Numbered from the stretch's first letter, positions 1 to 8,052 are shown. The stretch is DNA of 10,327 nt from Bacillota bacterium (GCA_030705665.1 JAUZQA010000095.1:1-10327), one strand, 5' to 3'. Numbers and translations are program-made. Notes: generated by a model not told the origin, from the sequence alone.

Positions 1-595
1 AAAAGTAAAACAATTCATCCCATATATGCGTGAACAGCTCGCAGGTTATCATGACCTTGTAGACGGAAATGAAATATTTGTCAGCCGGGTTAAAGGTGTC
101 GGCAAGTATACAAAAGAAGAGGCCATTGCCTACGGCTTAAGTGGCGTCTCACTCCGCTCAACCGGGGTAAAATGGGATCTCCGCAAGGACGAACCATATT
201 CAATCTATGATCGCTTTAAGTTCGATGTTCCAGTAAGGGAAGAGGGCGACTGTCTCGCTCGTTACCATCTGCGTTTATTGGAAATTGAAGAATCATTGAA
301 AATCGTCGAACAGGCTGTTGAACAGTTCCCGTCCAGCGGCGAGATTCTTGGCAAAGTGCCTAAGATTATCAAAGCACCTAAAGGTGAAGCATTCACAAGA
401 GTCGAATCAACTCGTGGAGAACAGGGAGTTTACATTTACAGCGATGGCAAAAAAGAACCATATCGCCTAAAACTAAGAAGGCCATCCTTCTATAACCTGC
501 AAATTCTTCCGAAACTGTTAGTAGGAGAAAATATCGCAAACCTGGTTGTTATTTTAGGGGCATTTGATATTGTCCTAGGGGAGGTTGATGGCTAA
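1..595 (+). CDS. nuoD: NADH-quinone oxidoreductase subunit D, 3' part (partial)
   Basis: This is the C-terminal part of the 49-kDa-type subunit of respiratory complex I, which with NuoB lines the quinone-reduction site at the cytoplasmic junction with the membrane arm. The reading frame is open from base 2 with no start of its own; the ATG at 26 is internal, because the upstream codons already read family-like sequence (KQFIPYMREQL). About 197 residues are visible, roughly half of the usual length. Seen motifs are GNEIFVSRVKGVG, YDRFKFDVPV, the GDCLARYHLR segment, GEQGVYIYSDG, the RRPSFYNLQ stretch and the terminal GAFDIVLGEVDG, all in the order expected for NuoD and the related [NiFe]-hydrogenase large-subunit fold. 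The TAA stop shares one base with the nuoH ATG, so translation is probably coupled. Identification is firm; the 5' end lies outside the window. Confidence 0.95.
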   Translation, partial: KVKQFIPYMREQLAGYHDLVDGNEIFVSRVKGVGKYTKEEAIAYGLSGVSLRSTGVKWDLRKDEPYSIYDRFKFDVPVREEGDCLARYHLRLLEIEESLKIVEQAVEQFPSSGEILGKVPKIIKAPKGEAFTRVESTRGEQGVYIYSDGKKEPYRLKLRRPSFYNLQILPKLLVGENIANLVVILGAFDIVLGEVDG

Positions 596-1602
596 TGATC
601 CAGAATTTACTGCAATCAAGTCCCGGGTTATTAAATTTCGTCATATTCTTCTTATTAGCATTGCTTTTCTTGTTCATTTTGTTAGCCTTCGTATGTTATG
701 CCATCCTTGCTGAACGGAAAGTAATGGGCTTCATGCAGCTTCGTTATGGTCCAAACCAGCTGGGAGGCCGTTTAGGACTTTTACAAACGATGGCCGACGT
801 TTTAAAACTTTTATTAAAAGAAGATATTATCCCGGCAGTTGCCGATAAACCGTTATTCATCATTGCGCCAGTTGTTGCCTTCGCTCCATCTTTTATGGTT
901 TTGGCAACCATTCCATTTACAGACAAGTTCCAATTTGCCAATATCGGAATTGGCTTGCTCTACTATATGGCAATCTCAGGTATTACGATTCTGGGAATTG
1001 TAACAGGAGGCTGGGCTTCCAATAACAAATACGCTCTTTTAGGTGGCGTGCGTGGAGCCGCCCAAATGATTTCCTATGAAATTCCGCTTGTTATGTCTGT
1101 TCTAGGGATCATCTTAATCACAGGGTCCTTGAATTTAAATGATATCGTTCTGCAGCAAAAACATGGCTGGTTTATTTTACTTCAGCCTGTAGCTTTCATC
1201 ATTTTCTTCATTGCTTCCATCGCAGAATTAAACCGTACACCGTTTGACTTAACAGAGGCAGAAAACGAACTCGTCGCTGGTTACCATATTGAATATACCG
1301 GTTTCCGCTGGGCGTTCTTCATGCTTGCAGAATATGTGTACCTATTTGCAATGTCTGCATTAATTGTTGTACTATTCTTAGGCGGCTGGCTCGCTCCATT
1401 CGCATTCTTAAGCTTTATTCCAGGAGCAGTTTGGTTCTCCTTAAAACTTTGTTTCGTTGTCTTCTTGTACATGTGGCTGAAATCAACGATGCCGCGTTTA
1501 AAAGCAGACCATTTAATGGAATTTGCCTGGAAGGTAATGCTTCCAATCGCATTGTTAAACATTTTTATTACAGCATTAGTAAAAACTATCTTTTTCTCTT
1601 AA
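595..1602 (+). CDS. nuoH: NADH-quinone oxidoreductase subunit H
   Basis: NuoH is the eight-helix membrane subunit that forms most of the quinone-access channel and links quinone chemistry to proton pumping. The 335-residue length fits the family. Visible signatures are the AERKVMGFMQLRYGPN motif at about residues 39-54, the GGVRGAAQMISYEIPL segment near 150-167, and the acidic loop AELNRTPFDLTEAENEL at about 210-226, whose conserved E and D residues (E211, D218, E221, E223, E225) face the quinone site and the so-called E-channel. It is followed by the family's GFRWAFFMLAEY stretch. The rest is strongly hydrophobic. The ATG overlaps the nuoD stop by one base (TAATG), and a GGGGAGG ribosome binding site lies at 578-584. 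A short AT-rich gap separates it from nuoI. No damage is seen. Confidence 0.97.
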   Translation: MIQNLLQSSPGLLNFVIFFLLALLFLFILLAFVCYAILAERKVMGFMQLRYGPNQLGGRLGLLQTMADVLKLLLKEDIIPAVADKPLFIIAPVVAFAPSFMVLATIPFTDKFQFANIGIGLLYYMAISGITILGIVTGGWASNNKYALLGGVRGAAQMISYEIPLVMSVLGIILITGSLNLNDIVLQQKHGWFILLQPVAFIIFFIASIAELNRTPFDLTEAENELVAGYHIEYTGFRWAFFMLAEYVYLFAMSALIVVLFLGGWLAPFAFLSFIPGAVWFSLKLCFVVFLYMWLKSTMPRLKADHLMEFAWKVMLPIALLNIFITALVKTIFFS

Positions 1603-1616
1603 AAATATAATTTTTT

Positions 1617-1636
1617 AAAAAGGGGTGAAAAACGTG
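1617..1636 (+). promoter_or_regulatory. Ribosome binding site deciding the nuoI start
   Basis: An AAAAAGGGGTGA stretch at 1617-1628 sits eight bases before the GTG at 1634. An in-frame GTG at 1625 gives three more residues but lies inside this Shine-Dalgarno sequence, so it would have no upstream binding site. The 1634 start also gives the usual 139-residue Bacillus length. Start choice is inferred, not proven. Confidence 0.7.
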
Positions 1637-2053
1637 CTTGGGTTTACAAAAGGCTTAAAATATACCCTTAAAAACTTAACGCGGGAAAAGGTTACGTACG
1701 AATATCCGAATGAACCGCTGCCGCTGCCAGATCGATTCCGCGGCATCCAGAAATTTTATCCGGAAAAATGTATCGTTTGTAATCAATGTGCGAACATTTG
1801 CCCAACAAACTGTATTAACCTAACTGGTAAAAAGCATCCGGACCCAACGAAAAAAGGTAAAGTAATCGATACGTATGATATCAATTTTGAAATTTGCATC
1901 CTTTGTGACTTGTGTACGGAGGTTTGTCCAACTGAGGCCATTATCATGACGAACAACTTTGAATTGGCTGAATACAGCCGTGACGATCTATTCAAAAACC
2001 TTCAATGGTTGGACGAGAACGACGAAAATGTGAGGAAGGTGAATAAACCGTGA
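1634..2053 (+). CDS. nuoI: NADH-quinone oxidoreductase subunit I (2x[4Fe-4S] ferredoxin-like)
   Basis: NuoI is the peripheral-arm iron-sulfur protein that carries electrons through clusters N6a and N6b toward NuoB and the quinone. From the GTG at 1634 it is 139 residues. Two ferredoxin motifs are plain: C46-x2-C49-x2-C52-x3-C56-P and C88-x2-C91-x2-C94-x3-C98-P. In this fold the last cysteine of each motif binds the other cluster. An extra cysteine, C60, follows the first motif. The N-terminal part (LGFTKGLKYTLKNL) is an amphipathic membrane-contact segment and YPNEPLPLPDRFRGIQ precedes the first motif, as in complex I. The protein is shorter than many proteobacterial NuoI proteins, which is usual in Bacillus. 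Its TGA stop overlaps the nuoJ GTG by four bases. Confidence 0.95.
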   Translation: MLGFTKGLKYTLKNLTREKVTYEYPNEPLPLPDRFRGIQKFYPEKCIVCNQCANICPTNCINLTGKKHPDPTKKGKVIDTYDINFEICILCDLCTEVCPTEAIIMTNNFELAEYSRDDLFKNLQWLDENDENVRKVNKP

Positions 2054-2559
2054 CCGGTGAATTCTTTGCTTTCATATGTCTCGCGTTAGTCGCAATCATT
2101 GGCGGCGTCCTGTTATTAAACCTGACAAAAGTAGTTCAAATCATTGTGGCGCTATCTTTTACCTTTATCAGCATCGCCGGTATTTATATCCTTCTGTCAG
2201 CTGAATTTGTCGCAGGGGTTCAAGTCATGATTTACTCCGGTGCCATTTCGATTATCATGCTATTTGGAATCATGCTGACCAGGCACGATGCTGAAAGTGA
2301 GGAGACAGGACATAAACTGCGGAAGTTTCTTGTATTTCTAGGTGTTCTGGGCTTTGCTTTTGCTGTCTACCTTGGAATTTACAATTACGATGTTCCCCAA
2401 GTACCTAGCAATCTGCATGTCAACAATACATTGGAAATCGGTAAAGCACTTTATTCAAAATATACCATTCCATTTGAATTGGCTTCTGTTCTCTTGCTAG
2501 TCGGTCTTGTCGGTGCGATTGTCTTATCGAAAAAAGATGACAAGGAGGGCGAAAACTAA
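2050..2559 (+). CDS. nuoJ: NADH-quinone oxidoreductase subunit J
   Basis: NuoJ is a small membrane subunit packed between NuoH and the antiporter-like subunits; its third helix is involved in opening the central proton path. The protein is 169 residues, with about five hydrophobic segments. The E52[14 protein letters not shown] stretch, with the conserved tyrosine at residue 62 followed by glycine, is the family hallmark. The C-terminal tail after the last helix is charged ([10 protein letters not shown]). It starts with GTG, which overlaps the nuoI stop (GTGA), with an AGGAAGGTG ribosome binding site at about 2032-2040. The stop shares one base with the nuoK ATG. The start codon is supported by spacing and by the hydrophobic N-terminus that follows at once. 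Confidence 0.95.
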   Translation: MTGEFFAFICLALVAIIGGVLLLNLTKVVQIIVALSFTFISIAGIYILLSAEFVAGVQVMIYSGAISIIMLFGIMLTRHDAESEETGHKLRKFLVFLGVLGFAFAVYLGIYNYDVPQVPSNLHVNNTLEIGKALYSKYTIPFELASVLLLVGLVGAIVLSKKDDKEGEN

Positions 2560-2873
2560 TGAGTTCGGTTCCCGCATCTGCCTTCTTGGCGTTAGCACTA
2601 ATCCTTTTCTGCATTGGCTTATTCGGTGCCCTGACGAAAAGAAACACGATCATCGTGTTGATCTCTACCGAATTGATGCTAAATGCAGTAAATATTAACT
2701 TAGTTACCTTCAGTAAGTATGGTGTAGTTCCATCGATTACTGGCCAGGTTTTTGCGTTATTTTCAATGGCTGTGGCTGCGGTGGAAGTAGCGGTTGGACT
2801 GGCGATCTTGATTTCGCTTTACCAAAACCGTAAAACCGTTAATATCGACGAGATCAATTCGATGAAACATTAA
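2559..2873 (+). CDS. nuoK: NADH-quinone oxidoreductase subunit K
   Basis: NuoK is the smallest proton-pathway subunit of complex I, related to MrpC of Na+/H+ antiporters. It has 104 residues and three transmembrane helices. The two membrane glutamates needed for proton transfer are present: E38 in [10 protein letters not shown] and E76 in [13 protein letters not shown] (counterparts of E36 and E72 in Escherichia coli). The ATG overlaps the nuoJ stop (TAATG) and has an AAGGAGGGCG ribosome binding site at about 2542-2550. The TAA stop lies inside a perfect 22-base palindrome. A gap of about 110 bases follows, the only sizeable one in the visible operon. Sequence gives no sign of damage. Confidence 0.96.
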   Translation: MSSVPASAFLALALILFCIGLFGALTKRNTIIVLISTELMLNAVNINLVTFSKYGVVPSITGQVFALFSMAVAAVEVAVGLAILISLYQNRKTVNIDEINSMKH

Positions 2874-2890
2874 TCAAACGTTTGATTAAT
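2869..2890. repeat. Perfect 22-base palindrome over the nuoK stop
   Basis: ATTAATCAAAC is followed directly by its exact reverse complement, with no spacer and no mismatch; it does not extend further on either side (C at 2868, A at 2891). It includes the last two nuoK codons' end and the TAA stop. The AACGTT-like centre and length resemble operators of TetR-family repressors in general, but no regulator is identified. It could also form a weak AT-rich hairpin in the mRNA; there is no T-run after it, so it is not a terminator. Confidence 0.8.
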
Positions 2891-2915
2891 AACTTCCTGA
2901 TATAAAAAGGAACGC

Positions 2916-2930
2916 CCCGCATCTTGCGGG
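2916..2930. repeat. GC-rich hairpin in the nuoK-nuoL gap
   Basis: CCCGC and GCGGG flank the loop ATCTT, giving a five-pair GC stem with a five-base loop. It stands out in an AT-rich context. No U-run follows, so termination is unlikely; an RNA processing or mRNA stability role is possible but only inferred. Confidence 0.5.
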
Positions 2931-2938
2931 CCCAATCT

Positions 2939-2962
2939 ACGCGCCATCAACGGTTTGCGCGT
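2939..2962. repeat. Second hairpin in the nuoK-nuoL gap
   Basis: ACGCGC at 2939-2944 pairs with GCGCGT at 2957-2962 around a 12-base loop. It ends five bases before the A-rich ribosome binding site of nuoL, so folding could influence nuoL translation. That role is inferred. Confidence 0.45.
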
Positions 2963-2966
2963 TAAA

Positions 2967-2986
2967 AAAAGGGGATATTGATAATG
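2967..2986 (+). promoter_or_regulatory. Ribosome binding site deciding the nuoL start
   Basis: AAAAGGGG at 2967-2974 is nine bases before the ATG at 2984. A TTG at 2978 is in frame but only three bases from the Shine-Dalgarno core, too close to be used. The next ATG, at 2987, is a weaker possibility. Confidence 0.65.
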
Positions 2987-4858
2987 ATGGAAAATGCCTG
3001 GCTTATTCCGCTTTTCCCGCTATTATCGTTTTTGATCCTTCTTCTATTTGGTAAGCGGCTAAAGGAAGCGAGTGCATACGTTGGGATGTTAGCAACGTTC
3101 CTATCACTTGTCTTTTCGATTATGGTCTTGGTTGCCCGGTTCCATTCGCCAACCTACCTAGTCAAGGCTAACTGGCTCACCATAGGAGATCTTCATTTAA
3201 CAGCGGGTTTTGAAGTGAATCAATTAAATGCATTAATGCTATTTATCGTTTCGCTTGTTAGTTTCTTAGTAACTACCTACTCAAAAGGGTATATGCATGA
3301 CGATGAGCGATTCCCGGTATTCTTTGCTTACCTTGGATTATTTCAATTTGCAATGCTTGGACTCGTTATTTCGCCAAACTTATTGCAAACCTATGTATTC
3401 TGGGAACTTGTTGGATTAGGTTCCTTCTTGTTAATCGGTTTCTATTTTTACAAAGAAGAAGCAAAGGCAGCTGCCAAAAAAGCCTTCATCATGACCCGTA
3501 TCGGGGATGTCGGCTTGTTTATCGGAATGATTCTACTATTCTGGCAGACCAAAAGCTTCGAATACAGTGTGATTTTTAAAGCTGTAGAGAACGGTCATGT
3601 TTCACAAACAATGATCACTTTAACAGCGATCTTAATCTTTATTGGTGCGGTTGGTAAATCAGGTCAGTTCCCATTGCACACATGGTTACCGGATGCAATG
3701 GAAGGTCCGACACCAGTTTCCGCTTTAATCCACGCCGCAACAATGGTTGCTGCTGGTGTTTACTTAGTTGCAGCATTATTCCCGCTGTTCCTTGCAAGTC
3801 AAACAGCATTAATGACTGTAGCCGTAATCGGTGGATTTACCGCGATTTTCGCAGCCAGCATTGGTCTGGTCCAAACAGATATTAAGCGAGTGCTCGCTTA
3901 CTCAACTGTCAGTCAGCTAGGTTATATGATGCTGGCATTAGGATCTGGCGCTTATGTAGCAGGGGTATTCCACTTGTTTACACATGCGATGTTTAAAGCA
4001 TTGCTCTTCCTTGCAGCAGGTAGCGTTATTCATGCTGTCGGCGGCAATCAGGATATTGAAAAAATGGGCGGCCTTTGGAAAAAATTGCGCCTGACTGGCC
4101 CATTATTCTTAATTGGTACATTAGCAATCAGTGGTGTTCCGCTTCTATCAGGTTTCTTTAGTAAAGATGAAATTTTAGCAGCAGCATGGAATGGCGGACA
4201 TCCGATTCTTTTCTTGCTTGCTTTAATCGCAGCATTCTTTACGGCATTCTATATGTTCCGTTTGTTCTTTATGGTATTCACTGGAAAAGGGCGCAGCGAA
4301 GATGTAGACCATGCCCATGAGTCACCATCATCGATGACATTCCCAATGATCGTTCTTGGCGTAATGGCCATCGTTGCTGGTTATGTCAATACACCTTGGT
4401 TTGGTTCATTCTTAGGTGACTGGCTCACTCAAGGAAATCCAGTCTTGGAAGGGCACCATGAAGGCGAACCAGCATGGATTATGCTGGCAGCAACAGTTGT
4501 TTCTTTGTTAGGGATCTACCTTGCATGGCTCATTTACGGAAAACGCTCGATTTCCCGCGATTGGCTCAGCGGCCAAGGCAGTACCTTACACACCATTTTA
4601 TTAAACAAATACTATGTTGATGAATTTTATCAATTTACCTTTATGAGCTGGGCAAAAGGTATTGGCCATATTGCTCAATTCATTGACCGCTTTATTGTTG
4701 AGGGCTTAGTGGCTTTAGTGGTTGCAATTGTTCAAGGCCTTGGCAGAGCAGGTTCTAAGCTGCAAAGTGGACAGGTTCAAACATACGGGGCAATGGCCTT
4801 TGTCGGTCTTGCCGTCTTGGTAGTCATCTATGCTCTGACAGGGGGGTACTTAAAATGA
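2984..4858 (+). CDS. nuoL: NADH-quinone oxidoreductase subunit L
   Basis: NuoL is the distal antiporter-like proton channel of complex I, homologous to MrpA. From the ATG at 2984 it has 624 residues, a full family length with many transmembrane helices. Key ionisable residues are present: E141 in FWELVGLGSF, K225 in GKSGQFPLHTWLPDAMEGPTP-type sequence, the histidine-containing HLFTHAMFKALLF helix, and K394-D395 in GFFSKDEIL (counterparts of E144, K229, K399 and D400 in E. coli). Two histidine-rich loops (DHAHESP, EGHHEGE) lie in the C-terminal third. The NKYYVDEFYQ motif and the long amphipathic tail after it fit the lateral HL helix, which separates NuoL from NuoM and NuoN. The TGA stop overlaps the nuoM ATG by four bases (ATGA). 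Confidence 0.96.
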   Translation: MMENAWLIPLFPLLSFLILLLFGKRLKEASAYVGMLATFLSLVFSIMVLVARFHSPTYLVKANWLTIGDLHLTAGFEVNQLNALMLFIVSLVSFLVTTYSKGYMHDDERFPVFFAYLGLFQFAMLGLVISPNLLQTYVFWELVGLGSFLLIGFYFYKEEAKAAAKKAFIMTRIGDVGLFIGMILLFWQTKSFEYSVIFKAVENGHVSQTMITLTAILIFIGAVGKSGQFPLHTWLPDAMEGPTPVSALIHAATMVAAGVYLVAALFPLFLASQTALMTVAVIGGFTAIFAASIGLVQTDIKRVLAYSTVSQLGYMMLALGSGAYVAGVFHLFTHAMFKALLFLAAGSVIHAVGGNQDIEKMGGLWKKLRLTGPLFLIGTLAISGVPLLSGFFSKDEILAAAWNGGHPILFLLALIAAFFTAFYMFRLFFMVFTGKGRSEDVDHAHESPSSMTFPMIVLGVMAIVAGYVNTPWFGSFLGDWLTQGNPVLEGHHEGEPAWIMLAATVVSLLGIYLAWLIYGKRSISRDWLSGQGSTLHTILLNKYYVDEFYQFTFMSWAKGIGHIAQFIDRFIVEGLVALVVAIVQGLGRAGSKLQSGQVQTYGAMAFVGLAVLVVIYALTGGYLK

Positions 4859-6366
4859 GTTTATCGTCTGTTTTAACGTTCCTGGTATTCTCCCCTTTAC
4901 TAGGCGTTCTAGTTTTAGGATTTATGCCAAAAACGCAGGGAAAAGCCTTGAAAGCTGTCGGCTTTATCTTTACCCTTCCGTCATTGGTTCTGGCCTTGGC
5001 TGTGTATTTTCATCAGCTTGCCGGAAAAAGTTTATCTGTTTTTTCCGTTTCTAAACACTGGATTCAATTTGGTGGCTTTGAAAAAACCGATCCACATTTG
5101 TTTTCGGTTTACTATGAATTAGGTGTTAATGGATTTACGTTACTGTTAGTTGTGCTGACAGCCGTTGTTTCAACATTAGCTGCACTTGCCGTTTCCTTGT
5201 ATATTAAAAAAGAATGGAAAGGCTACTTCATGCTCTTCCTTATTCTTGAAACAGGAATGCTAGGTGTATTTACAGCACAAAACTTGATTTTGTTCTTTAT
5301 CTTTTTCGAAGCAACCCTTGTCCCAACCTTCTTCTTAACAGGAAAATGGGGCTATCACGAAAAAGAAAAAGCTGCTTGGAGCTTCTTAATCTATAATGGA
5401 TTAGGCTCTGCAATTCTATTAATCGTCATCATGATCTTATTTGCCCGCACAGGTACAACCAATATTGATGCCTTGTATCATTTCATTAATGATCCAAATG
5501 TACAATTGATTGCACCAATTTCGAAAACAGCGAAGTTCGGCCTGTTCTTTGCACTGTTAATTGCATTCGGCATTAAATTACCGATCGTTCCATTGCATAG
5601 CTGGCAGCTTCGGATGCACGCCCAAGCACCAATTCCAGTCGTTATGATTCACTCTGGTATTCTCTTGAAAATCGGTGCTTACGGTTTAATCCGCTTTGGC
5701 TTAGGGATTTTCCCAGAGCAATTTAAATCAGTGGCAGTTCTTTTGGCTGTACTTGGCGTTATTAACTTATTATATGGTGCATTCCTTGCATTCGTACAAA
5801 CTGAATTCAAGTTGATGCTTGCTTATTCTTCGGTTTCCCATATGGGAATTATCCTAATGGGACTTGCCGCACTAAATGTAGCCGGAATTCAAGGTGCCAT
5901 CTTCCAAATGATCTCACACGGTTTAATTTCGGCATTATTGTTCTTCTTAGTGGGAGCCATTTACGAAAGAACAGGTACGACAGAAATCTCCAGCCTCGGC
6001 GGTTTGGCAAAAGGCATGCCGATCATCGGTGGATTCTTGCTGGCAACTGCCATGGGTAACCTTGGTCTGCCAGGGATGTCAGGATTCGTCAGCGAATTCT
6101 CCGCATTCTTAGGCTTGTTCCAAGCAATGCCAGTCATTGCTGCTGTAGGTACACTCGGTATTATCATGACAGCTGCTTACATGCTGCGCGCCGTGCTCGC
6201 GATGACTTTCGGGCAGGCAAATCGTGAATTTACTGGTATAACAGATTTAAAAGGCAGAGAGTACGTGCCAGTTCTTGTACTTATGCTTCTGATTGTTTTA
6301 ATCGGTGTTTGCCCAAGTGTTCTAAGCTCACCGCTTCATGCCACATTGCTTGGGTTAGGAGGGTGA
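4855..6366 (+). CDS. nuoM: NADH-quinone oxidoreductase subunit M
   Basis: NuoM is the middle antiporter-like proton channel of the membrane arm. It is 503 residues, a usual length, with about 14 hydrophobic segments. The proton-path residues are kept: E152 in FFEATLVPTFFL, K241 in FGIKLPIVPLHSW, K272 in the GILLKIGAYGLIRF helix, and E414 in GMSGFVSEFSAF, the glutamate that replaces the lysine of NuoL and NuoN. After W250 the common LPDAH pattern reads QLRMH, a departure described as a finding. The start codon overlaps the nuoL stop, with a GGGGGG ribosome binding site at 4841-4846. The protein lacks the C-terminal lateral helix of NuoL, as expected. Six bases separate it from nuoN. Confidence 0.96.
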   Translation: MSLSSVLTFLVFSPLLGVLVLGFMPKTQGKALKAVGFIFTLPSLVLALAVYFHQLAGKSLSVFSVSKHWIQFGGFEKTDPHLFSVYYELGVNGFTLLLVVLTAVVSTLAALAVSLYIKKEWKGYFMLFLILETGMLGVFTAQNLILFFIFFEATLVPTFFLTGKWGYHEKEKAAWSFLIYNGLGSAILLIVIMILFARTGTTNIDALYHFINDPNVQLIAPISKTAKFGLFFALLIAFGIKLPIVPLHSWQLRMHAQAPIPVVMIHSGILLKIGAYGLIRFGLGIFPEQFKSVAVLLAVLGVINLLYGAFLAFVQTEFKLMLAYSSVSHMGIILMGLAALNVAGIQGAIFQMISHGLISALLFFLVGAIYERTGTTEISSLGGLAKGMPIIGGFLLATAMGNLGLPGMSGFVSEFSAFLGLFQAMPVIAAVGTLGIIMTAAYMLRAVLAMTFGQANREFTGITDLKGREYVPVLVLMLLIVLIGVCPSVLSSPLHATLLGLGG

Positions 6367-6372
6367 TCAAGG

Positions 6373-7890
6373 ATGAGTCTTCATACATTACTATCATTTA
6401 GCTGGAGCACAATGGCGCCGGAATTTATCATCCTTGGGGTTGCTGCGGTACTGACTGTGGTTGATTTGTTTATGCCAGCTAAGCAAGACCGGAAAATTTT
6501 AGGCTGGATCGCCATTGTCGGTGTTTTAGCAGCACTTGTTTCGCTTGCAGGTCTGGTCGACCGTGGAACAACATCAATCCTGTATGATACTTTCCGCCTT
6601 GATTCATTTGGCAAAGCCTTTAAGTTCCTGTTACTTGGCGGCTCAGCGTTAGTTCTGCTCTTAGCTGTCAGCTACGAAGCGAAAGAGGGACTTGAAAAAT
6701 ATACAGGTGAATTTTATTACTTATTCTTAACAGCCTTGCTTGGTGCGATGATGATGGCTTCAAGCGGCGACTTGATTACCTTATTCGTCGGCCTTGAAAC
6801 ATTATCGATTTCTTCTTATATTTTGGCTGGATTACGCAAAAAGAATAAACTATCCAATGAATCAGCCATGAAATACGTCATCAACGGCTCAATTGCAACA
6901 GCAATCACACTATTTGGTATGAGCTATGTTTATGGTTTAACAGGTTCAACCAATTTACTAGAGATTGCTGCAAAATTGCAGGCAACATCAGACCCGCAGC
7001 ATGTCTACATGCTTGGTTTATCATTCTTAATGGTATTTGTTGGTTTGGCCTTCAAGCTTTCCGCTGCCCCATTCCATATGTGGACACCGGACGTTTACCA
7101 AGGAGCACCAACACCTGTAACAGCATTCTTGAGTGTTGTTTCAAAAACAGCCGGTTTCGTCATCGTCATTCGGGTGCTTGTATCCGTGTTTGGCGTTGCT
7201 GCAACTCAAGGTCCTGGCTCAACACCAATTCTGCTCACCATGCAGAATTACCTAGCCGTAGTTGCAGGTGCAACAATGATTATCGGAAACCTGGTCGCTT
7301 TAAAGCAAAAGAACATCAAAAGACTGTTCGCTTACTCAAGTATTTCACATGCAGGTTACATTTTAGTTGCGTTAACGACAATGAACTACTTCATGTTTGA
7401 TACCATTTGGTTTTACTTAGCTGCTTACTTATTCATGAACCTTGGTGCCTTTGCTGTCATTCAGTTAATTGCCGACAAAACAGGTTCAGAAGAAATTGAG
7501 GACTATGCAGGTCTTTACAAACGGTCACCAGTCTTGGCCGTTTCAATGGGAATTTTAATTCTCTCATTGGCTGGTTTCCCTGGTACCGCAGGATTTATCG
7601 GAAAGATTAACATTTTCATGGGTGCATTCGTTGATCAAAGCCCGCATTATGTATTAGCTTCCGTCATGATTGCAACAACCGTTGTTTCGTACTTCTACTA
7701 TTTTGGCATTATGAAGCAAATGTTCTTCCGCCAGAACGGAGACGAATCAAAATTGGGCAACATTCCATTTGGAATCCTGTTAGTCATTATCATCGCGGTG
7801 ATTGGATCCATCTGGCTCGGCATCATGCCAAACACAGCATTAGACTTCCTGCACAACCATTTCAATCAATTCCAGGACTTCTTAAAGTAG
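6373..7890 (+). CDS. nuoN: NADH-quinone oxidoreductase subunit N
   Basis: NuoN is the antiporter-like subunit nearest to NuoK, and the last gene of the operon. The 505-residue protein has about 14 hydrophobic segments. Visible proton-path residues are E142 in GLETLSISSYIL, K228 in GLAFKLSAAPFHMWTPDVYQGAP, and K411 in GTAGFIGKINIF. The WTPDVYQGAPTPVT motif is typical of NuoN and separates it from NuoL (WLPDAMEGPTPV) and NuoM. The AGGAGGGTG ribosome binding site at about 6357-6365 runs into the nuoM stop codon, so translation is probably coupled. A strong terminator begins 15 bases after the TAG stop, which marks the end of the operon. No defects are seen. Confidence 0.96.
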   Translation: MSLHTLLSFSWSTMAPEFIILGVAAVLTVVDLFMPAKQDRKILGWIAIVGVLAALVSLAGLVDRGTTSILYDTFRLDSFGKAFKFLLLGGSALVLLLAVSYEAKEGLEKYTGEFYYLFLTALLGAMMMASSGDLITLFVGLETLSISSYILAGLRKKNKLSNESAMKYVINGSIATAITLFGMSYVYGLTGSTNLLEIAAKLQATSDPQHVYMLGLSFLMVFVGLAFKLSAAPFHMWTPDVYQGAPTPVTAFLSVVSKTAGFVIVIRVLVSVFGVAATQGPGSTPILLTMQNYLAVVAGATMIIGNLVALKQKNIKRLFAYSSISHAGYILVALTTMNYFMFDTIWFYLAAYLFMNLGAFAVIQLIADKTGSEEIEDYAGLYKRSPVLAVSMGILILSLAGFPGTAGFIGKINIFMGAFVDQSPHYVLASVMIATTVVSYFYYFGIMKQMFFRQNGDESKLGNIPFGILLVIIIAVIGSIWLGIMPNTALDFLHNHFNQFQDFLK

Positions 7891-7905
7891 TCTGGAATGT
7901 AATAG

Positions 7906-7943
7906 AAGGCAAGTACCCGCATGGGGTACTTGCCTTTTTTTTT
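7906..7943 (+). terminator. Rho-independent terminator after nuoN
   Basis: AAGGCAAGTACCC (7906-7918) pairs perfectly with GGGTACTTGCCTT (7924-7936) around the loop GCATG, and nine T residues run from 7935 to 7943. The long stem and T-run make this a strong terminator for the nuo operon. The other strand lacks a matching T-run, so it appears one-directional. Confidence 0.95.
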
Positions 7944-8052
7944 ATGGCTCTGTTAAAAGTTTGCAACAAAAACGACAAAATTTTGTAATCTATGAAATTA
8001 TATAAGGATATTTTTTAAAATAAAATGTCAATATAAAAATATAACGTGTGCG

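Noticed and set aside
2874..2965. Rho-independent terminator between nuoK and nuoL
   Set aside because: Neither hairpin is followed by a T-run on the + strand; the second is followed by an A-run that leads into the nuoL ribosome binding site.
744..6614. Several minus-strand and out-of-frame open frames of 60-106 codons inside the nuo genes
   Set aside because: They overlap clearly identified complex I genes, lack ribosome binding sites, and have no recognisable family sequence.
7944..7966. GGCTCTGTTAAAAGTTTGCAA resembles the terminal repeats of some insertion sequences (IS6 or IS1182 type ends)
   Set aside because: No matching inverted end, transposase remnant or target duplication is seen in the gap, so the likeness is probably chance.
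7975..7986. Twelve-base palindrome ACAAAATTTTGT
   Set aside because: It is made almost only of A and T runs in an AT-rich stretch, where such palindromes are expected by chance.
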